Source: an uncultured Pseudoflavonifractor sp.
Lineage (GTDB): Bacteria > Bacillota > Clostridia > Oscillospirales > Oscillospiraceae
DNA length: 64,000 bases
Assembly: GCA_947577065.1 (NCBI GenBank)
Contig: CANPTT010000002.1
Location: 49,578-113,577, forward strand
Reading direction: 5' to 3'
The notes below the pieces were generated by a model. That model worked only from the letters and a program-made list of their open reading frames with translations, made no database searches and was not told the origin of the DNA. Each line of letters starts with the position of its first letter. Within the stretch, counting starts at the first letter, position 1. The position numbers and the translations under genes are program-made. Shown piece after piece: positions 7,915 through 17,000 of the stretch.

Positions 7915-9351
7915 ATGGCAACAAATAAGTATGAGTCCCCCTTATCCTCACGGTACGCAAGCGATGAGATGCTGTATCTCTTTTCGGCAGATAAGAAGTT
8001 CACCACTTGGCACAGGCTGTGGGTGGCCTTGGCGAGAGGGGAGATGGAGCTGGGTCTTCCTGTTTCTGAGGAACAGGTCAAGGAACTGGAGACCCACGCC
8101 GAAGAGGTGGACTATGAGGCGGCGGCCCGTTGGGAAAAAAAGCTTCGCCATGATGTGATGGCTCATATCCACGCCTATGGGGAGCAGTGTCCCAAGGCTA
8201 TGCCTATCATCCATCTGGGTGCCACCAGCTGTTATGTGGGAGACAACACCGACATGATCCTCATGCGGGAAGGGCTTGTTCTGCTTCGGGATAAATTGGT
8301 GAAGATCCTGGCCTATCTGGGAGAGTTTGCCGGCAAGTATAAAGCCTTACCGACTCTTGGTTTTACCCATTTTCAGCCAGCCCAGCTTGTAACCGTTGGA
8401 AAACGGGCAACCCTTTGGATGAATGAACTTCTCATGGATCTGGAGGAGGTAGAGTACCGGATCTCACATATGGCCCTTCTGGGTTCCAAGGGCACCACCG
8501 GAACTCAAGCCAGCTTCTTGGAGTTATTTGACGGGGACCATGAGAAGGTCAAAGCTCTGGAAGAGAAGATCGCCTGCGAGATGGGCTTTGAGAGAGTGGC
8601 GCCGGTGTCGGGGCAGACATATTCCCGTAAGGTGGATGCCGCCATACTGGCTACGCTGTCCGGTATTGCCCAGTCTGCCAGTAAATTTGCCACCGACCTG
8701 CGGCTTCTCTGCCACCTGAAGGAGGTGGAGGAGCCCTTTGAAAAGAATCAAATCGGTTCCTCCGCCATGCCCTACAAGCGAAATCCCATGCGCTGCGAGC
8801 GGATCTGCGCTTTGGCACGGTATGTGATGGCCGACGCCATGAATCCCTCCATCACCGCTGCCACCCAGTGGTTTGAGCGTACCCTGGATGATTCTGCCAA
8901 CAAGCGTCTTGCCATCCCGGAAGCTTTCCTGGCAGTGGATGCCATCCTGAACATATACGCCAATGTGGTTGCGGGATTGGTAGTTCACGAGAAGGTCGTT
9001 GCCAAGCATGTCCGGGAGGAGCTTCCCTTCATGGCCTCCGAGAACATTATGATGGATGCGGTGAAGCGGGGCGGGGACCGGCAGGCCATCCATGAACGGA
9101 TCCGTCAACTTTCTTTAGAGGCAGGATATGCCGTAAAGGAACTTGGCCTGTCAAATGATCTGATCGACAGGATCGCTTCGGATCCGGCCTTTGACCTGAC
9201 CAGAGAAGAGCTGGAGAAGCATTTGGAGCCCGGGGCCTATATAGGCCGCTGTCCGGAACAGGTGGAGGAGTTTCTGGCAGACTACATCCAGCCTGTGTTG
9301 GAGCGGCACGCCGCTGCGCTGACGCGAGAGGATACTGAGCTTACCGTATAA
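7915..9351 (+). CDS. purB: Adenylosuccinate lyase PurB
   Basis: 478 aa. A fumarase/aspartase superfamily enzyme that removes fumarate from SAICAR and adenylosuccinate in purine synthesis. The signature SSAMPYKRNPMRCER is the flexible catalytic loop, and TLGFTHFQPAQ and HDVMAHIHAYG are substrate-binding regions. Length matches the longer, vertebrate-like PurB type found in many Clostridia. It starts behind GAGGGCCGAGG, 22 nt after the aminotransferase, and probably shares its transcript. Confidence 0.95.
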   Translation: MATNKYESPLSSRYASDEMLYLFSADKKFTTWHRLWVALARGEMELGLPVSEEQVKELETHAEEVDYEAAARWEKKLRHDVMAHIHAYGEQCPKAMPIIHLGATSCYVGDNTDMILMREGLVLLRDKLVKILAYLGEFAGKYKALPTLGFTHFQPAQLVTVGKRATLWMNELLMDLEEVEYRISHMALLGSKGTTGTQASFLELFDGDHEKVKALEEKIACEMGFERVAPVSGQTYSRKVDAAILATLSGIAQSASKFATDLRLLCHLKEVEEPFEKNQIGSSAMPYKRNPMRCERICALARYVMADAMNPSITAATQWFERTLDDSANKRLAIPEAFLAVDAILNIYANVVAGLVVHEKVVAKHVREELPFMASENIMMDAVKRGGDRQAIHERIRQLSLEAGYAVKELGLSNDLIDRIASDPAFDLTREELEKHLEPGAYIGRCPEQVEEFLADYIQPVLERHAAALTREDTELTV

Positions 9352-9369
9352 ACAAGGGAGGACATACAG

Positions 9370-10350
9370 ATGGGGAATGCAGTTCGCCGGATCGGCGTAT
9401 TGACCAGCGGGGGAGATGCCCCCGGGATGAATGCCGCCGTCCGGGCGGTGGTGCGGACCTGCCTAAAGATGGGGATCGAATGCGTGGGGATCCGTCGGGG
9501 CTACAACGGCCTTATCAACGGGGATTTTAGGCCCATGGACTTTGACAGCGTCAGCGGTATGCTTCGCAGGGGCGGTACCATGCTCTACTCTGCCCGAAGC
9601 GAGGAGTTTATGACTGAAGCAGGCCAGCAGAAAGCGGTGAACACCTGCAAGCTGCTGGGGCTGGACGGGATCGTAGGGTTGGGCGGCGACGGTACCTATC
9701 GCGGCCTTCAGGCTTTGTCCAGACATGGTATCGCCGTGGTAGGCGTTCCCTGCACCATTGACAATGACATCGCCTGTACCAGCTATACCATCGGTTTTGA
9801 CACCGCTTGCAATACTGCACTGGAGTGTATTGATAAGCTGCGGGACACCATGCAGTCTCATGAGCGCTGCTCGGTGGTGGAGGTCATGGGCCGCCACGCC
9901 GGTTTTGTGGGGCTGGATGTGGGAATGGCGGGGGGAGCCACTGTGGTGCTCCTGCCCGAGGAACAATTGGACTTCAATGAAGATGTTCTGGAGCCTATCC
10001 GCCAGGCCCGGCTGTCCGGGATCACCCACTACATGGTCATTGTGGCCGAGGGGGTGGAGGGTGGCGCCTATGAGGTGGCCCGGCGGATCACCGAGGAAAC
10101 CGCGGTGGATACCAGAGTTACCATTCTGGGACACGTCCAGCGGGGAGGAGCCCCCACCACCAAGGACCGAGTGGTAGCAACTTATATGGGACATGAGGCT
10201 GTTCGCCTGTTGGCCGAGGGACAGACCAATCGGATCGTAGCCATGCGGGGAGACGAATATGTGGATTACGATATTGAGGAAGCTCTCAACATGACCAAGG
10301 GAGTCAACCAAAAACTCTATGGAGTCATGCGGATGCTGGCGGGACAGTAA
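9370..10350 (+). CDS. pfkA: ATP-dependent 6-phosphofructokinase
   Basis: 326 aa. It phosphorylates fructose-6-P in glycolysis. It shows the ATP-binding start LTSGGDAPGMNAAVRA, the GLGGDGTYRG loop whose glycine after GGD marks ATP rather than PPi as donor, the catalytic CTIDNDI, and EVMGRHAGFVGL. It follows purB by 18 nt behind AAGGGAGG and ends at a strong bidirectional terminator facing a second, PPi-type enzyme. Confidence 0.94.
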   Translation: MGNAVRRIGVLTSGGDAPGMNAAVRAVVRTCLKMGIECVGIRRGYNGLINGDFRPMDFDSVSGMLRRGGTMLYSARSEEFMTEAGQQKAVNTCKLLGLDGIVGLGGDGTYRGLQALSRHGIAVVGVPCTIDNDIACTSYTIGFDTACNTALECIDKLRDTMQSHERCSVVEVMGRHAGFVGLDVGMAGGATVVLLPEEQLDFNEDVLEPIRQARLSGITHYMVIVAEGVEGGAYEVARRITEETAVDTRVTILGHVQRGGAPTTKDRVVATYMGHEAVRLLAEGQTNRIVAMRGDEYVDYDIEEALNMTKGVNQKLYGVMRMLAGQ

Positions 10351-10358
10351 GAAAACTA

Positions 10359-10405
10359 ACACAAGCGGCGTCAGGGGAGGGTCCTTTCCCTGACGCCGCT
10401 TGTGT
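10359..10405. terminator. Long hairpin terminator between convergent phosphofructokinase genes
   Basis: An 18-bp almost perfect stem (ACACAAGCGGCGTCAGGG with its complement) lies just after the pfkA stop. Confidence 0.85.
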
Positions 10406-10412
10406 GTATAAC

Positions 10413-10451
10413 AAAAAAGAAGGTGGGCGGTCACCAAAACCGCCCACCTTC
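10413..10451 (-). terminator. Terminator of the minus-strand pfp gene
   Basis: GAAGGTGGGCGG pairs with CCGCCCACCTTC; read on the minus strand it is followed by a run of T (the AAAAAA at 10413-10418). Confidence 0.85.
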
Positions 10452-10533
10452 GCTATCGAATGATGTGTGAAAAAGCGGACTGTGTGGGATCGCATCCAAA
10501 ACCGCCGATCCCCAGAGGCTTGCAGACTGCGCT

Positions 10534-11769
10534 TTATTCCGCGATGACCTTCTTCAGCTTGGCGAACCGGGGCAGGGAGTTCTCCTTGGGACCGTCGGCT
10601 TCGCCCTGGATCAGGGGCAGTACATAGTCGATAAAGGGCTTTTCAATGCCGTTGCCGGCCTCGTTGATCCACTCACGGGGAACCTTCTTTTCGAAGTTAG
10701 CTACGATGTCCAAGGGTTCCAGAGAGGTCTCGCACTTGTAGCCGCCCTCCCGGGTGCACTTAAAGGCTACCATCTTGTCGGTAATGCCGGACACAGCGGC
10801 CTCCACCGCGGCGGAACCGGCCAACCAGGCTTCCTCAATATCGGTCTTGGAGCCCACATGGGAACCGCAGCGCTGGAGCAGGCTCAGTTCAATGCCGCGG
10901 ACCTTGGCCCCGGTGGCATTTTTCACAGCGGCGGCCAGCAGGGCGGCCAGACCACCCAGCTGTGCGTGGCCAAAACCGTCCGTGGCGGAAGTCTCTGCCT
11001 CAGAGACAAAGCGGCCGTCGGCGTAATGGATGCCCTCAGATACAGCCACCATACACTTTCCGGTCTTCTCATACACAGCCTTCACATCAGCCAGGAACTG
11101 GTCCATATTGAAATCGACCTCAGGAAGATAGATAAGGTCGGGACCACAGCCGGTAAGGGAGGCCAGAGCAGCGGAACCGGCCAGCCAACCGGCGTGGCGG
11201 CCCATGATCTCGATCACAGTGACCATCCCGGTGTCATAGACGTGCGCATCCTGCCACACCTCGGCACAGGAGGTGGCGATATACTTGGCGGCAGAGGCAA
11301 AGCCGGGGCAGTGATCGGTACCGTTCAGGTCATTGTCGATGGTTTTGGGAACGCCCATGACCCGACACTCATAGCCAACCTTCTGCATATACTTGCTGAT
11401 CTTGTTGCAGGTGTCCATGGAGTCATTGCCGCCATTATAGAAGAAATAACGGACATTGTGCTTTTTGAAAATCTCCAGGATCCGCTTATAGTCGGTGTCA
11501 TCCTTGTCCGGATCAGCCAGTTTATACCGGCAGGAACCCAAGGCAGAGGAGGGGGTGTACTTCATGATATCCAGCTCGGCAGGATCCTCCTTGGACATAT
11601 CGTACAGTTTGTCCTCCAATACACCCTTGATGCCGTGGGCAGCACCCAGCACCTGGGTGATGCAGCCCTGCTTCAGGGCGGTTTGGATGACCCCTTGGGC
11701 GCTGGCGTTGATGACGGCGGTGGGGCCGCCAGACTGGCCAATGATACATGCTCCGCGAAGTTCGCTCAT
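10534..11769 (-). CDS. pfp: PPi-dependent phosphofructokinase (or ATP-type clade X homolog)
   Basis: 411 aa. It opens IIGQSGGPTAVINASAQG and carries YNGGNDSMDTCNKI, where the residue after GGN is aspartate. This D, in place of the glycine of the ATP enzymes, is the hallmark of PPi-using phosphofructokinases. PKTIDNDLNGTDHCPGF and EIMGRHAGWLAG complete the active site. The start is behind AGGAGGATTCGATC. It runs against pfkA, giving the cell a reversible PPi enzyme next to the ATP enzyme. Some long-clade members do use ATP, so the donor is inferred. Confidence 0.9.
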   Translation of the reverse strand: MSELRGACIIGQSGGPTAVINASAQGVIQTALKQGCITQVLGAAHGIKGVLEDKLYDMSKEDPAELDIMKYTPSSALGSCRYKLADPDKDDTDYKRILEIFKKHNVRYFFYNGGNDSMDTCNKISKYMQKVGYECRVMGVPKTIDNDLNGTDHCPGFASAAKYIATSCAEVWQDAHVYDTGMVTVIEIMGRHAGWLAGSAALASLTGCGPDLIYLPEVDFNMDQFLADVKAVYEKTGKCMVAVSEGIHYADGRFVSEAETSATDGFGHAQLGGLAALLAAAVKNATGAKVRGIELSLLQRCGSHVGSKTDIEEAWLAGSAAVEAAVSGITDKMVAFKCTREGGYKCETSLEPLDIVANFEKKVPREWINEAGNGIEKPFIDYVLPLIQGEADGPKENSLPRFAKLKKVIAE

Positions 11770-11866
11770 GATCGAATCCTCCTAAAATATTTTGAATGCT
11801 TTCATACGGCTGCATAGCCCATGCAAAATAGCCGATATTTCACATATAATATCATAGCATGACCTC

Positions 11867-11895
11867 TTGCATTTTTCAACCATTCCTGTTAAAAT
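11867..11895 (+). promoter_or_regulatory. Promoter for fba
   Basis: TTGCAT (11867-11872) and TAAAAT (11890-11895) are 17 bp apart and lie 38 bp before the fba start, which has an AAGGAGTTG site. Confidence 0.6.
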
Positions 11896-11932
11896 TAAGA
11901 CGTTACAAAAATATAAAAGGAGTTGATTCCCC

Positions 11933-12901
11933 ATGCCTTTGGTCACATCCACTGAAATGTTTAAGAAAGCCTATGCCGGAGGATATGCTGTCGGCGCTTT
12001 CAACGTTAACAACATGGAAATCGTTCAGGGTATTACCGAAGCTGCCCGGGACCTGAACGCCCCCCTGATCCTTCAGGTCTCCAAGGGTGCGCGGGCTTAC
12101 GCCAACCACACCTATCTTGTGAAGCTGGTAGAGGCCGCCGCCATTGAGTGTCCCAATATCCCTATTGTGCTCCATTTGGATCACGGCCCGGATTTTGAGA
12201 CCTGCAAGAGCTGCATTGACGGCGGTTTTACCTCTGTCATGATCGATCTGTCTTCCAAGTCCTTCGAGGAGAACATTGAGGGGACCAAGAAGGTGGTGGA
12301 GTACGCCCATGACCATGGCGTGGTCGTGGAGGCCGAGTTGGGCACCCTGGCCGGCGTGGAGGATGACGTGAAGGTCTCCGCCGCGGATTCCTCATACACC
12401 CGTCCCGAGGAGGTGGAGGAGTTCGTAGCCAAGACCGGCTGCGACTCTCTGGCCATCGCCATCGGCACCAGCCACGGCGCTTACAAGTTTACTGCCGATC
12501 AGTGCACCCGGAACGAGAAGGGCATTCTGGTTCCGCCCCCGCTCCGCTTTGACGTTCTGGAGGAGGTCTCCAAGCGTCTGCCCGGCTTCCCCATCGTTCT
12601 CCACGGTTCCTCCAGCGTGCCCCAGGACTATGTGAAGATGATCAATGACAATGGCGGAAAGATGCCTGACGCTGTGGGCATCCCTGAGGAGCAGCTTCGG
12701 AAGGCTGCCAGCCTGTCGGTATGCAAGATCAACATTGATTCCGACCTGCGGTTGGCCATGACCGGCACCATTCGTCAGTTCTTCAACGAGCATCCTGACA
12801 AGTTTGATCCCCGGGAGTACCTGAAGCCCGCCCGGGCCAATATCAAGGAGTTGGTCAAGCACAAGATCACCGATGTGCTGGGCTGCGATGGCAAGGCCTG
12901 A
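11933..12901 (+). CDS. fba: Class II fructose-bisphosphate aldolase
   Basis: 322 aa. It splits fructose-1,6-bisphosphate into DHAP and glyceraldehyde-3-P. Zinc-site residues are visible in VLHLDHGPDFETC and in VVEAELGTLAGVEDDV, and IVLHGSSSVP is the phosphate-binding loop with the third zinc histidine. It is slightly longer than the shortest class II enzymes because of an insertion around KMINDNGGKMPDAVGIPEEQL. It has its own promoter and terminator and sits next to the two phosphofructokinases. Confidence 0.95.
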   Translation: MPLVTSTEMFKKAYAGGYAVGAFNVNNMEIVQGITEAARDLNAPLILQVSKGARAYANHTYLVKLVEAAAIECPNIPIVLHLDHGPDFETCKSCIDGGFTSVMIDLSSKSFEENIEGTKKVVEYAHDHGVVVEAELGTLAGVEDDVKVSAADSSYTRPEEVEEFVAKTGCDSLAIAIGTSHGAYKFTADQCTRNEKGILVPPPLRFDVLEEVSKRLPGFPIVLHGSSSVPQDYVKMINDNGGKMPDAVGIPEEQLRKAASLSVCKINIDSDLRLAMTGTIRQFFNEHPDKFDPREYLKPARANIKELVKHKITDVLGCDGKA

Positions 12902-12924
12902 GCCTGCAAGTAAAAAAAGCAAGC

Positions 12925-12960
12925 GGTCCCCAGCGGTCTGTTCGCTGGGGACCCTTTATT
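12925..12960 (+). terminator. Terminator of fba
   Basis: GGTCCCCAGCG pairs with CGCTGGGGACC, followed by a T-rich tail. Confidence 0.88.
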
Positions 12961-12981
12961 TCTGAGGGGGAAAGTGAGCAG

Positions 12982-13530
12982 ATGAACTATCATAAGGAGA
13001 TTCTGCTGAAAGACGGCAGGCTGTGCATTTTAAGAAATGGGAAAGGCTCCGATGCAGCCGAGGTCTATGCAAATTTTAACCTGACCCACGGGGAGACGGA
13101 GTTCCTGCTGAGTTATCCGGACGAGAACAGCTTTGATATTCCTCAGGAGGAACGGTTCCTGGCGGAGCGAGAGGAGGGGGAGCGGGAGGCAGAGCTCTGC
13201 GCCGTTTTGGATGGCCGGATCGTAGGGATGGCTGGAATAGAGGCGGTCGGGACAAAGGACAAGGTAAGGCACCGGGCCAGCCTTGGCATCAGCATCGAAA
13301 GAGCTTCCTGGGGTCTGGGGATCGGCCGGGCGTTGACGCAGGCCTGCATCGAGTGTGCCAGGACTGCCGGGTATTCCCAGCTTGAACTGGATGTGGTCAG
13401 TACAAACGAAACCGCTGTCTCCCTGTATAAAAGCGTTGGATTTGTGGAATACGGAAGGAACCCAAGGGGATTTCGCACCCGGGGTGGGGAGTGGCAGACG
13501 CTGCTTCTGATGCGGCTGGAGCTGACATAG
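12982..13530 (+). CDS. GNAT-family N-acetyltransferase
   Basis: 182 aa, starting behind GAGGGGGAAAG. The C-terminal half has the acetyl-CoA motif (ASWGLGIGRALTQACIECA) and the strand-helix segment LELDVVSTNETAVSLYKSVGFVEYGR, which resembles the RimJ/RimL and spermidine-type acetyltransferases. The substrate cannot be assigned. It stands alone between two terminators. Confidence 0.85.
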   Translation: MNYHKEILLKDGRLCILRNGKGSDAAEVYANFNLTHGETEFLLSYPDENSFDIPQEERFLAEREEGEREAELCAVLDGRIVGMAGIEAVGTKDKVRHRASLGISIERASWGLGIGRALTQACIECARTAGYSQLELDVVSTNETAVSLYKSVGFVEYGRNPRGFRTRGGEWQTLLLMRLELT

Positions 13531-13534
13531 GCAA

Positions 13535-13570
13535 AAGGAGCGGACTGCTGACGCAGTCCGCTCCTTCCTT
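13535..13570. terminator. Hairpin terminator between convergent genes
   Basis: AGGAGCGGACTGC pairs with GCAGTCCGCTCCT around TGAC. It separates the acetyltransferase gene from the threonine aldolase gene on the other strand. Confidence 0.85.
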
Positions 13571-13577
13571 ATAAGTC

Positions 13578-14606
13578 TTAGGTCAAATCCTTGATGGCCT
13601 TCAACAGCCCATCGGCGCTGGAGAGCGAGGTGGCGAAGGAGGTGACAAAGCGGATCACTGTGTGTTCCTCGTCCGCCTTGCCCCAGACCTCATAGGTACA
13701 TATCTCGTCCAATCGGGGCAGCAGGGAGTTGGGGACTACGGGGAAGATCTGGTTGGTGGGGGAGTCCACCATCATAGGAATCCCCAGATTTTTAAGTCCA
13801 CCCTGGAGATACTGGGCCACCTCCACCGCGTTCCGGGCAATTTTAAAATAGAGCCCGTCCTTCAGAAGCGTTTGGAACTGGACGCCCAGAAGCCAGCCCT
13901 TGGCCAGCACAGCGCCGCGCTGTTTCTTCATACGGAAGAATTCGTTCTGGAGGGAGGGATCGGTAATGACCAGTGCCTCCCCCATCATAGCGCCATTTTT
14001 GGTGCCGCCGATGTAGAACGCGTCAGTAAGTTGTGCCACATCAGAAAGCGTCAAGTCATTTACCTTGCAGGCAAGGGCACAGCCCAATCTGGCACCATCC
14101 AGAAAAAGGATCAGGCCATGATGGCGACAGAAAAGCGACAGCTCGCCAAGTTCCGCCTTCGTATAGACTCCGCCGGTCTCTGTAGCGTCAGAAATATAGA
14201 CCAGGCGAGGCTTGGTCAGGTGAAGGTCCTCGCATTCCTGAAGAACCGGGAGAATGAGGGCGGGGGAGAGCTTTCCGTTGGCGGGAGTGCGGACAGGAAG
14301 GATCTTATGACCGGTGGCCTCCACCGCACCGGCCTCATGACCGTTGATATGTCCGCTGGCGGGAGCGACCACACTCTCCCAAGGCCGCAAAAAAGCGGCG
14401 ATCGCGGTAAAGTTGGTTTGGGTACCTCCCACCATAAATTCCACTGCGGCTTGAGGAGCGTGGCAGAGCTCCCGGACTAGGTCGGCGCATTCCTTGCAGT
14501 AGGCGTCCTCCCCGTAGCCAATGACACTTTCACCGTTGACGGCGGATAGTGCCTCCAGCACGGCGGGATGGCAGCCCACAGAATAGTCATTTCGGAAGTG
14601 ATACAT
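13578..14606 (-). CDS. Low-specificity threonine aldolase-type PLP enzyme
   Basis: 342 aa, fold-type I PLP enzyme of the beta-eliminating lyase/threonine aldolase family. Visible parts are the N-terminal FRNDYSVGCHPAVL, the cofactor-stacking GGTQTNFTAIAAF, HINGHEAGAVEATGHKI, and the PLP lysine in YIGGTKNGAMMGEAL. It most likely splits L-(allo-)threonine into glycine and acetaldehyde. The gene lies 17 nt downstream of glnS on the same strand, so the two are probably co-transcribed. Confidence 0.88.
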   Translation of the reverse strand: MYHFRNDYSVGCHPAVLEALSAVNGESVIGYGEDAYCKECADLVRELCHAPQAAVEFMVGGTQTNFTAIAAFLRPWESVVAPASGHINGHEAGAVEATGHKILPVRTPANGKLSPALILPVLQECEDLHLTKPRLVYISDATETGGVYTKAELGELSLFCRHHGLILFLDGARLGCALACKVNDLTLSDVAQLTDAFYIGGTKNGAMMGEALVITDPSLQNEFFRMKKQRGAVLAKGWLLGVQFQTLLKDGLYFKIARNAVEVAQYLQGGLKNLGIPMMVDSPTNQIFPVVPNSLLPRLDEICTYEVWGKADEEHTVIRFVTSFATSLSSADGLLKAIKDLT

Positions 14607-14623
14607 GAAAACTTCCCCTTTTG

Positions 14624-16309
14624 TTATAATTTAAAGCTATCCTTCAGGCTCACCGCCCGGTTGAATACCAAGTGTCCGGGGGCAGAGTCTTTACTGTCGG
14701 CGCAGAAGTAGCCCTGGCGCATAAATTGGAACCGGTCCTCCGGGCGGGGGGAAGAAAGACCGGCCTCCACCTTGCACCCGGTAAGGACCTCCAAAGAATT
14801 AGGGTTCAGGCACTCCAGAAAATCCTTGTCTCCGGCATCAGGGGCTTCATCAGAGAAGAGATTGTCATAGAGCCGTACCTCAGCGTCCAAGGCAGTGGCG
14901 GCGTCTACCCAATGGAGCGTGGCCCCCTTGACCTTTCGTCCGTCGGAGGGATCACCGCCTCTGCTGTCCGGATCATAGGTGGCCAGAATCTCAGTCACGT
15001 TGCCCTGAGCGTCTTTGACGCAGCCGGTACAGGTGATGAGATAGGCCCCCTTCAGCCGACACTCCGGACCTCCGGGGTAGAGTCGTTTATATTTTGGGAC
15101 GGGCGTTTCCAAAAAATCCTCCGCCTCCACCCAAAGATCTCGGGAAAAAGAGACCGTACGGGTACCGGCGGCAGCGTCTCCGGGGATATTTTCAACCTCG
15201 AAGAGCTCAGATTGGCCTTCGGGATAGTTGGTAATCGTAAGTCGGATGGGCCGCAGGACCGCCATGACACGGTTGGCAGTGCGGTTTAGATCCTCCCGCA
15301 GGCAGTGTTCCAAAAAGCCAAATTCCACAGTAGAGGCCGCCTTGGTCACCCCGTTACGCTCGGAGAAGTCCCGGATGGCAGCGGGGGTGTAGCCCCGACG
15401 GCGAAGACCGCAGAGAGTGGGCATACGGGGATCATCCCAGCCGGCGACCCGGCCCTCCTCCACCAACTGGCGAAGCTTCCGTTTGCTCATGACTGTATAG
15501 TTGATGCCCAGCCGGGCGAACTCGATCTGGCGAGGCTTGTGGTAGGGGATGGAGACATGCTCGGCCACCCAGTCATAGAGAGGGCGGTGATCCTCAAACT
15601 CCAGGGAACACAGGGAGTGGGTGATCCCCTCCAGGGCGTCTTCAATGGGGTGGGCAAAATCGTACATGGGATAGATGCACCACTTATCCCCCTGGCGGTG
15701 ATGGTGAGCATGGTTGATCCGGTAGATCACCGGGTCCCGCATATTGAAGTTTCCGCTGGCCAGATCGATCTTGGCCCGGAGGGTCATGGCCCCGTTGGGG
15801 AACTCCCCGGCCTTCATCCGGGCGAAGAGATCCAGGGATTCCTCTATGGGCCGGTCCCGGTAGGGGGAGGTGGCGGGGATCCCAACATCTCCCCGGTGGG
15901 CCTTGAACTCTTCAGGGGACAGTTCGCAGACGTAGGCCAGTCCCTTCTCGATGAGCTCTACGGCGTACTCATACATCTGGTCAAAATAGTCCGAGGCATA
16001 GAAAAACCGGTCGCCCCAATCAAAGCCCAGCCAGTGGATGTCCTCCTGAATGGCCTCCACAAACTCCACATCCTCCTTGGAGGGGTTGGTGTCATCCATC
16101 CGCAGATTGCAGATGCCTCCGTACTTTTCGGCGGTGCCAAAATCGATGATAAGGGCCTTACAGTGACCGATATGAAGATAGCCGTTGGGCTCGGGAGGAA
16201 AGCGGGTATGGACCTGCATCCCCGCGTATTGTCCGCCCTGGGCGATATCCTCATCGATAAAATCATGGATAAAGTTCTTACCCATGACAGGCTTCATTTC
16301 TTCCGGCAT
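14624..16309 (-). CDS. glnS: Glutaminyl-tRNA synthetase
   Basis: 561 aa class I synthetase. The HIGH motif is in PPEPNGYLHIGHCKAL and the KMSKS equivalent is VMSKRKLRQL. FDRMDDTNP-like residues (LRMDDTNPSKE) mark the GlnRS/GluRS catalytic core, and the C-terminal half is the anticodon-binding beta-barrel pair. The GlnRS assignment rests on PEPNGYLHIGH, where GluRS has PSPTG. The start is behind AAAGGAGCG. Presence of GlnRS means this organism can charge tRNA-Gln directly. Confidence 0.95.
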   Translation of the reverse strand: MPEEMKPVMGKNFIHDFIDEDIAQGGQYAGMQVHTRFPPEPNGYLHIGHCKALIIDFGTAEKYGGICNLRMDDTNPSKEDVEFVEAIQEDIHWLGFDWGDRFFYASDYFDQMYEYAVELIEKGLAYVCELSPEEFKAHRGDVGIPATSPYRDRPIEESLDLFARMKAGEFPNGAMTLRAKIDLASGNFNMRDPVIYRINHAHHHRQGDKWCIYPMYDFAHPIEDALEGITHSLCSLEFEDHRPLYDWVAEHVSIPYHKPRQIEFARLGINYTVMSKRKLRQLVEEGRVAGWDDPRMPTLCGLRRRGYTPAAIRDFSERNGVTKAASTVEFGFLEHCLREDLNRTANRVMAVLRPIRLTITNYPEGQSELFEVENIPGDAAAGTRTVSFSRDLWVEAEDFLETPVPKYKRLYPGGPECRLKGAYLITCTGCVKDAQGNVTEILATYDPDSRGGDPSDGRKVKGATLHWVDAATALDAEVRLYDNLFSDEAPDAGDKDFLECLNPNSLEVLTGCKVEAGLSSPRPEDRFQFMRQGYFCADSKDSAPGHLVFNRAVSLKDSFKL

Positions 16310-16374
16310 GGTAACACGCTCCTTTTCTTTGCGTTACGGTATATTTTACCCTCTATCCCTTGAAAATGCAATCC

Positions 16375-16728
16375 TTATTTCTGAAGTCGGTCCGCCCAAT
16401 CCGCCTCTTTGAAGCCGAAGAAGGCAAAATCTTCCCCCACCAGGATGGGCCGCTTTACCAGCATTCCGTCGGAGGAGAGGAGGGCGAACTGCTCCGCCTC
16501 GCTCATTGCAGGCAGTTTATCTTTCAATTCCAAGGCCTTGTACTGAAGACCGCTGGTATTGAACAGCCGCCGGAGGGGAAGACCACTCAGAGCGTGCCAG
16601 GAGCGCAGCTCCTCCGCGGTGGGATTCTGGGACTTGATATCCCGGAATTCACAGGGGAGCCCCTGGGCATCCAGCCAGGCCTTGGCCTTTTGACAGGTGG
16701 TGCATTTGGGATAGCAGACAAACAGCAT
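16375..16728 (-). CDS. ArsC/Spx-family thioredoxin-fold protein
   Basis: 117 aa from ATG 16728 behind GGGAGGGA; the frame is open further upstream but has no site there. The N-terminus MLFVCYPKCTTCQKAKAWL gives a CxxC redox motif, and RDIKSQNPTAEEL matches the ArsC/YffB/Spx fold. The C-terminal RPILVGEDFAFFGFKEADW is the usual ending of the Spx/MgsR-like reductases. It could be a reductase or a regulator; length and CxxC do not decide. It is divergent from the methyltransferase and downstream of nothing obvious. Confidence 0.8.
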   Translation of the reverse strand: MLFVCYPKCTTCQKAKAWLDAQGLPCEFRDIKSQNPTAEELRSWHALSGLPLRRLFNTSGLQYKALELKDKLPAMSEAEQFALLSSDGMLVKRPILVGEDFAFFGFKEADWADRLQK

Positions 16729-16803
16729 AGAATGGTCCCTCCCATTTTGTAAAATATCTGCGTTTATCTTACCACATTCACGATCCCATGGCAAGAAAAC
16801 ACG

Positions 16804-16832
16804 TTGTCCGCCCAAAATCTTTGTGTTATAAT
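16804..16832 (+). promoter_or_regulatory. Promoter upstream of the methyltransferase gene
   Basis: TTGTCC (16804-16809) and TATAAT (16827-16832) are 17 bp apart. The transcript would have a leader of about 160 nt before the ATG at 17001; a 33-codon frame (16877-16978) lies in it but has no recognised product. Confidence 0.6.
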
Positions 16833-17000
16833 CGGAGCATGATCCAAGAAAGGGGCAGTGAGATTGAAACGAATTAATGTCCCGGTGCGGCTCCAAGATT
16901 GACAGCAGGCTGTATCGGGAAATGAGAGCAACGGAGATGCTGTCAGGGGTCGTACCTTTCAAGATCGTTCTGATATGATTTTGAAAAGGAGACAGAGATC

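Noticed and set aside
15305..16363. 352-codon plus-strand open frame opposite glnS
   Set aside because: Glutaminyl-tRNA synthetase motifs are clear on the minus strand; the opposing frame lacks any domain.
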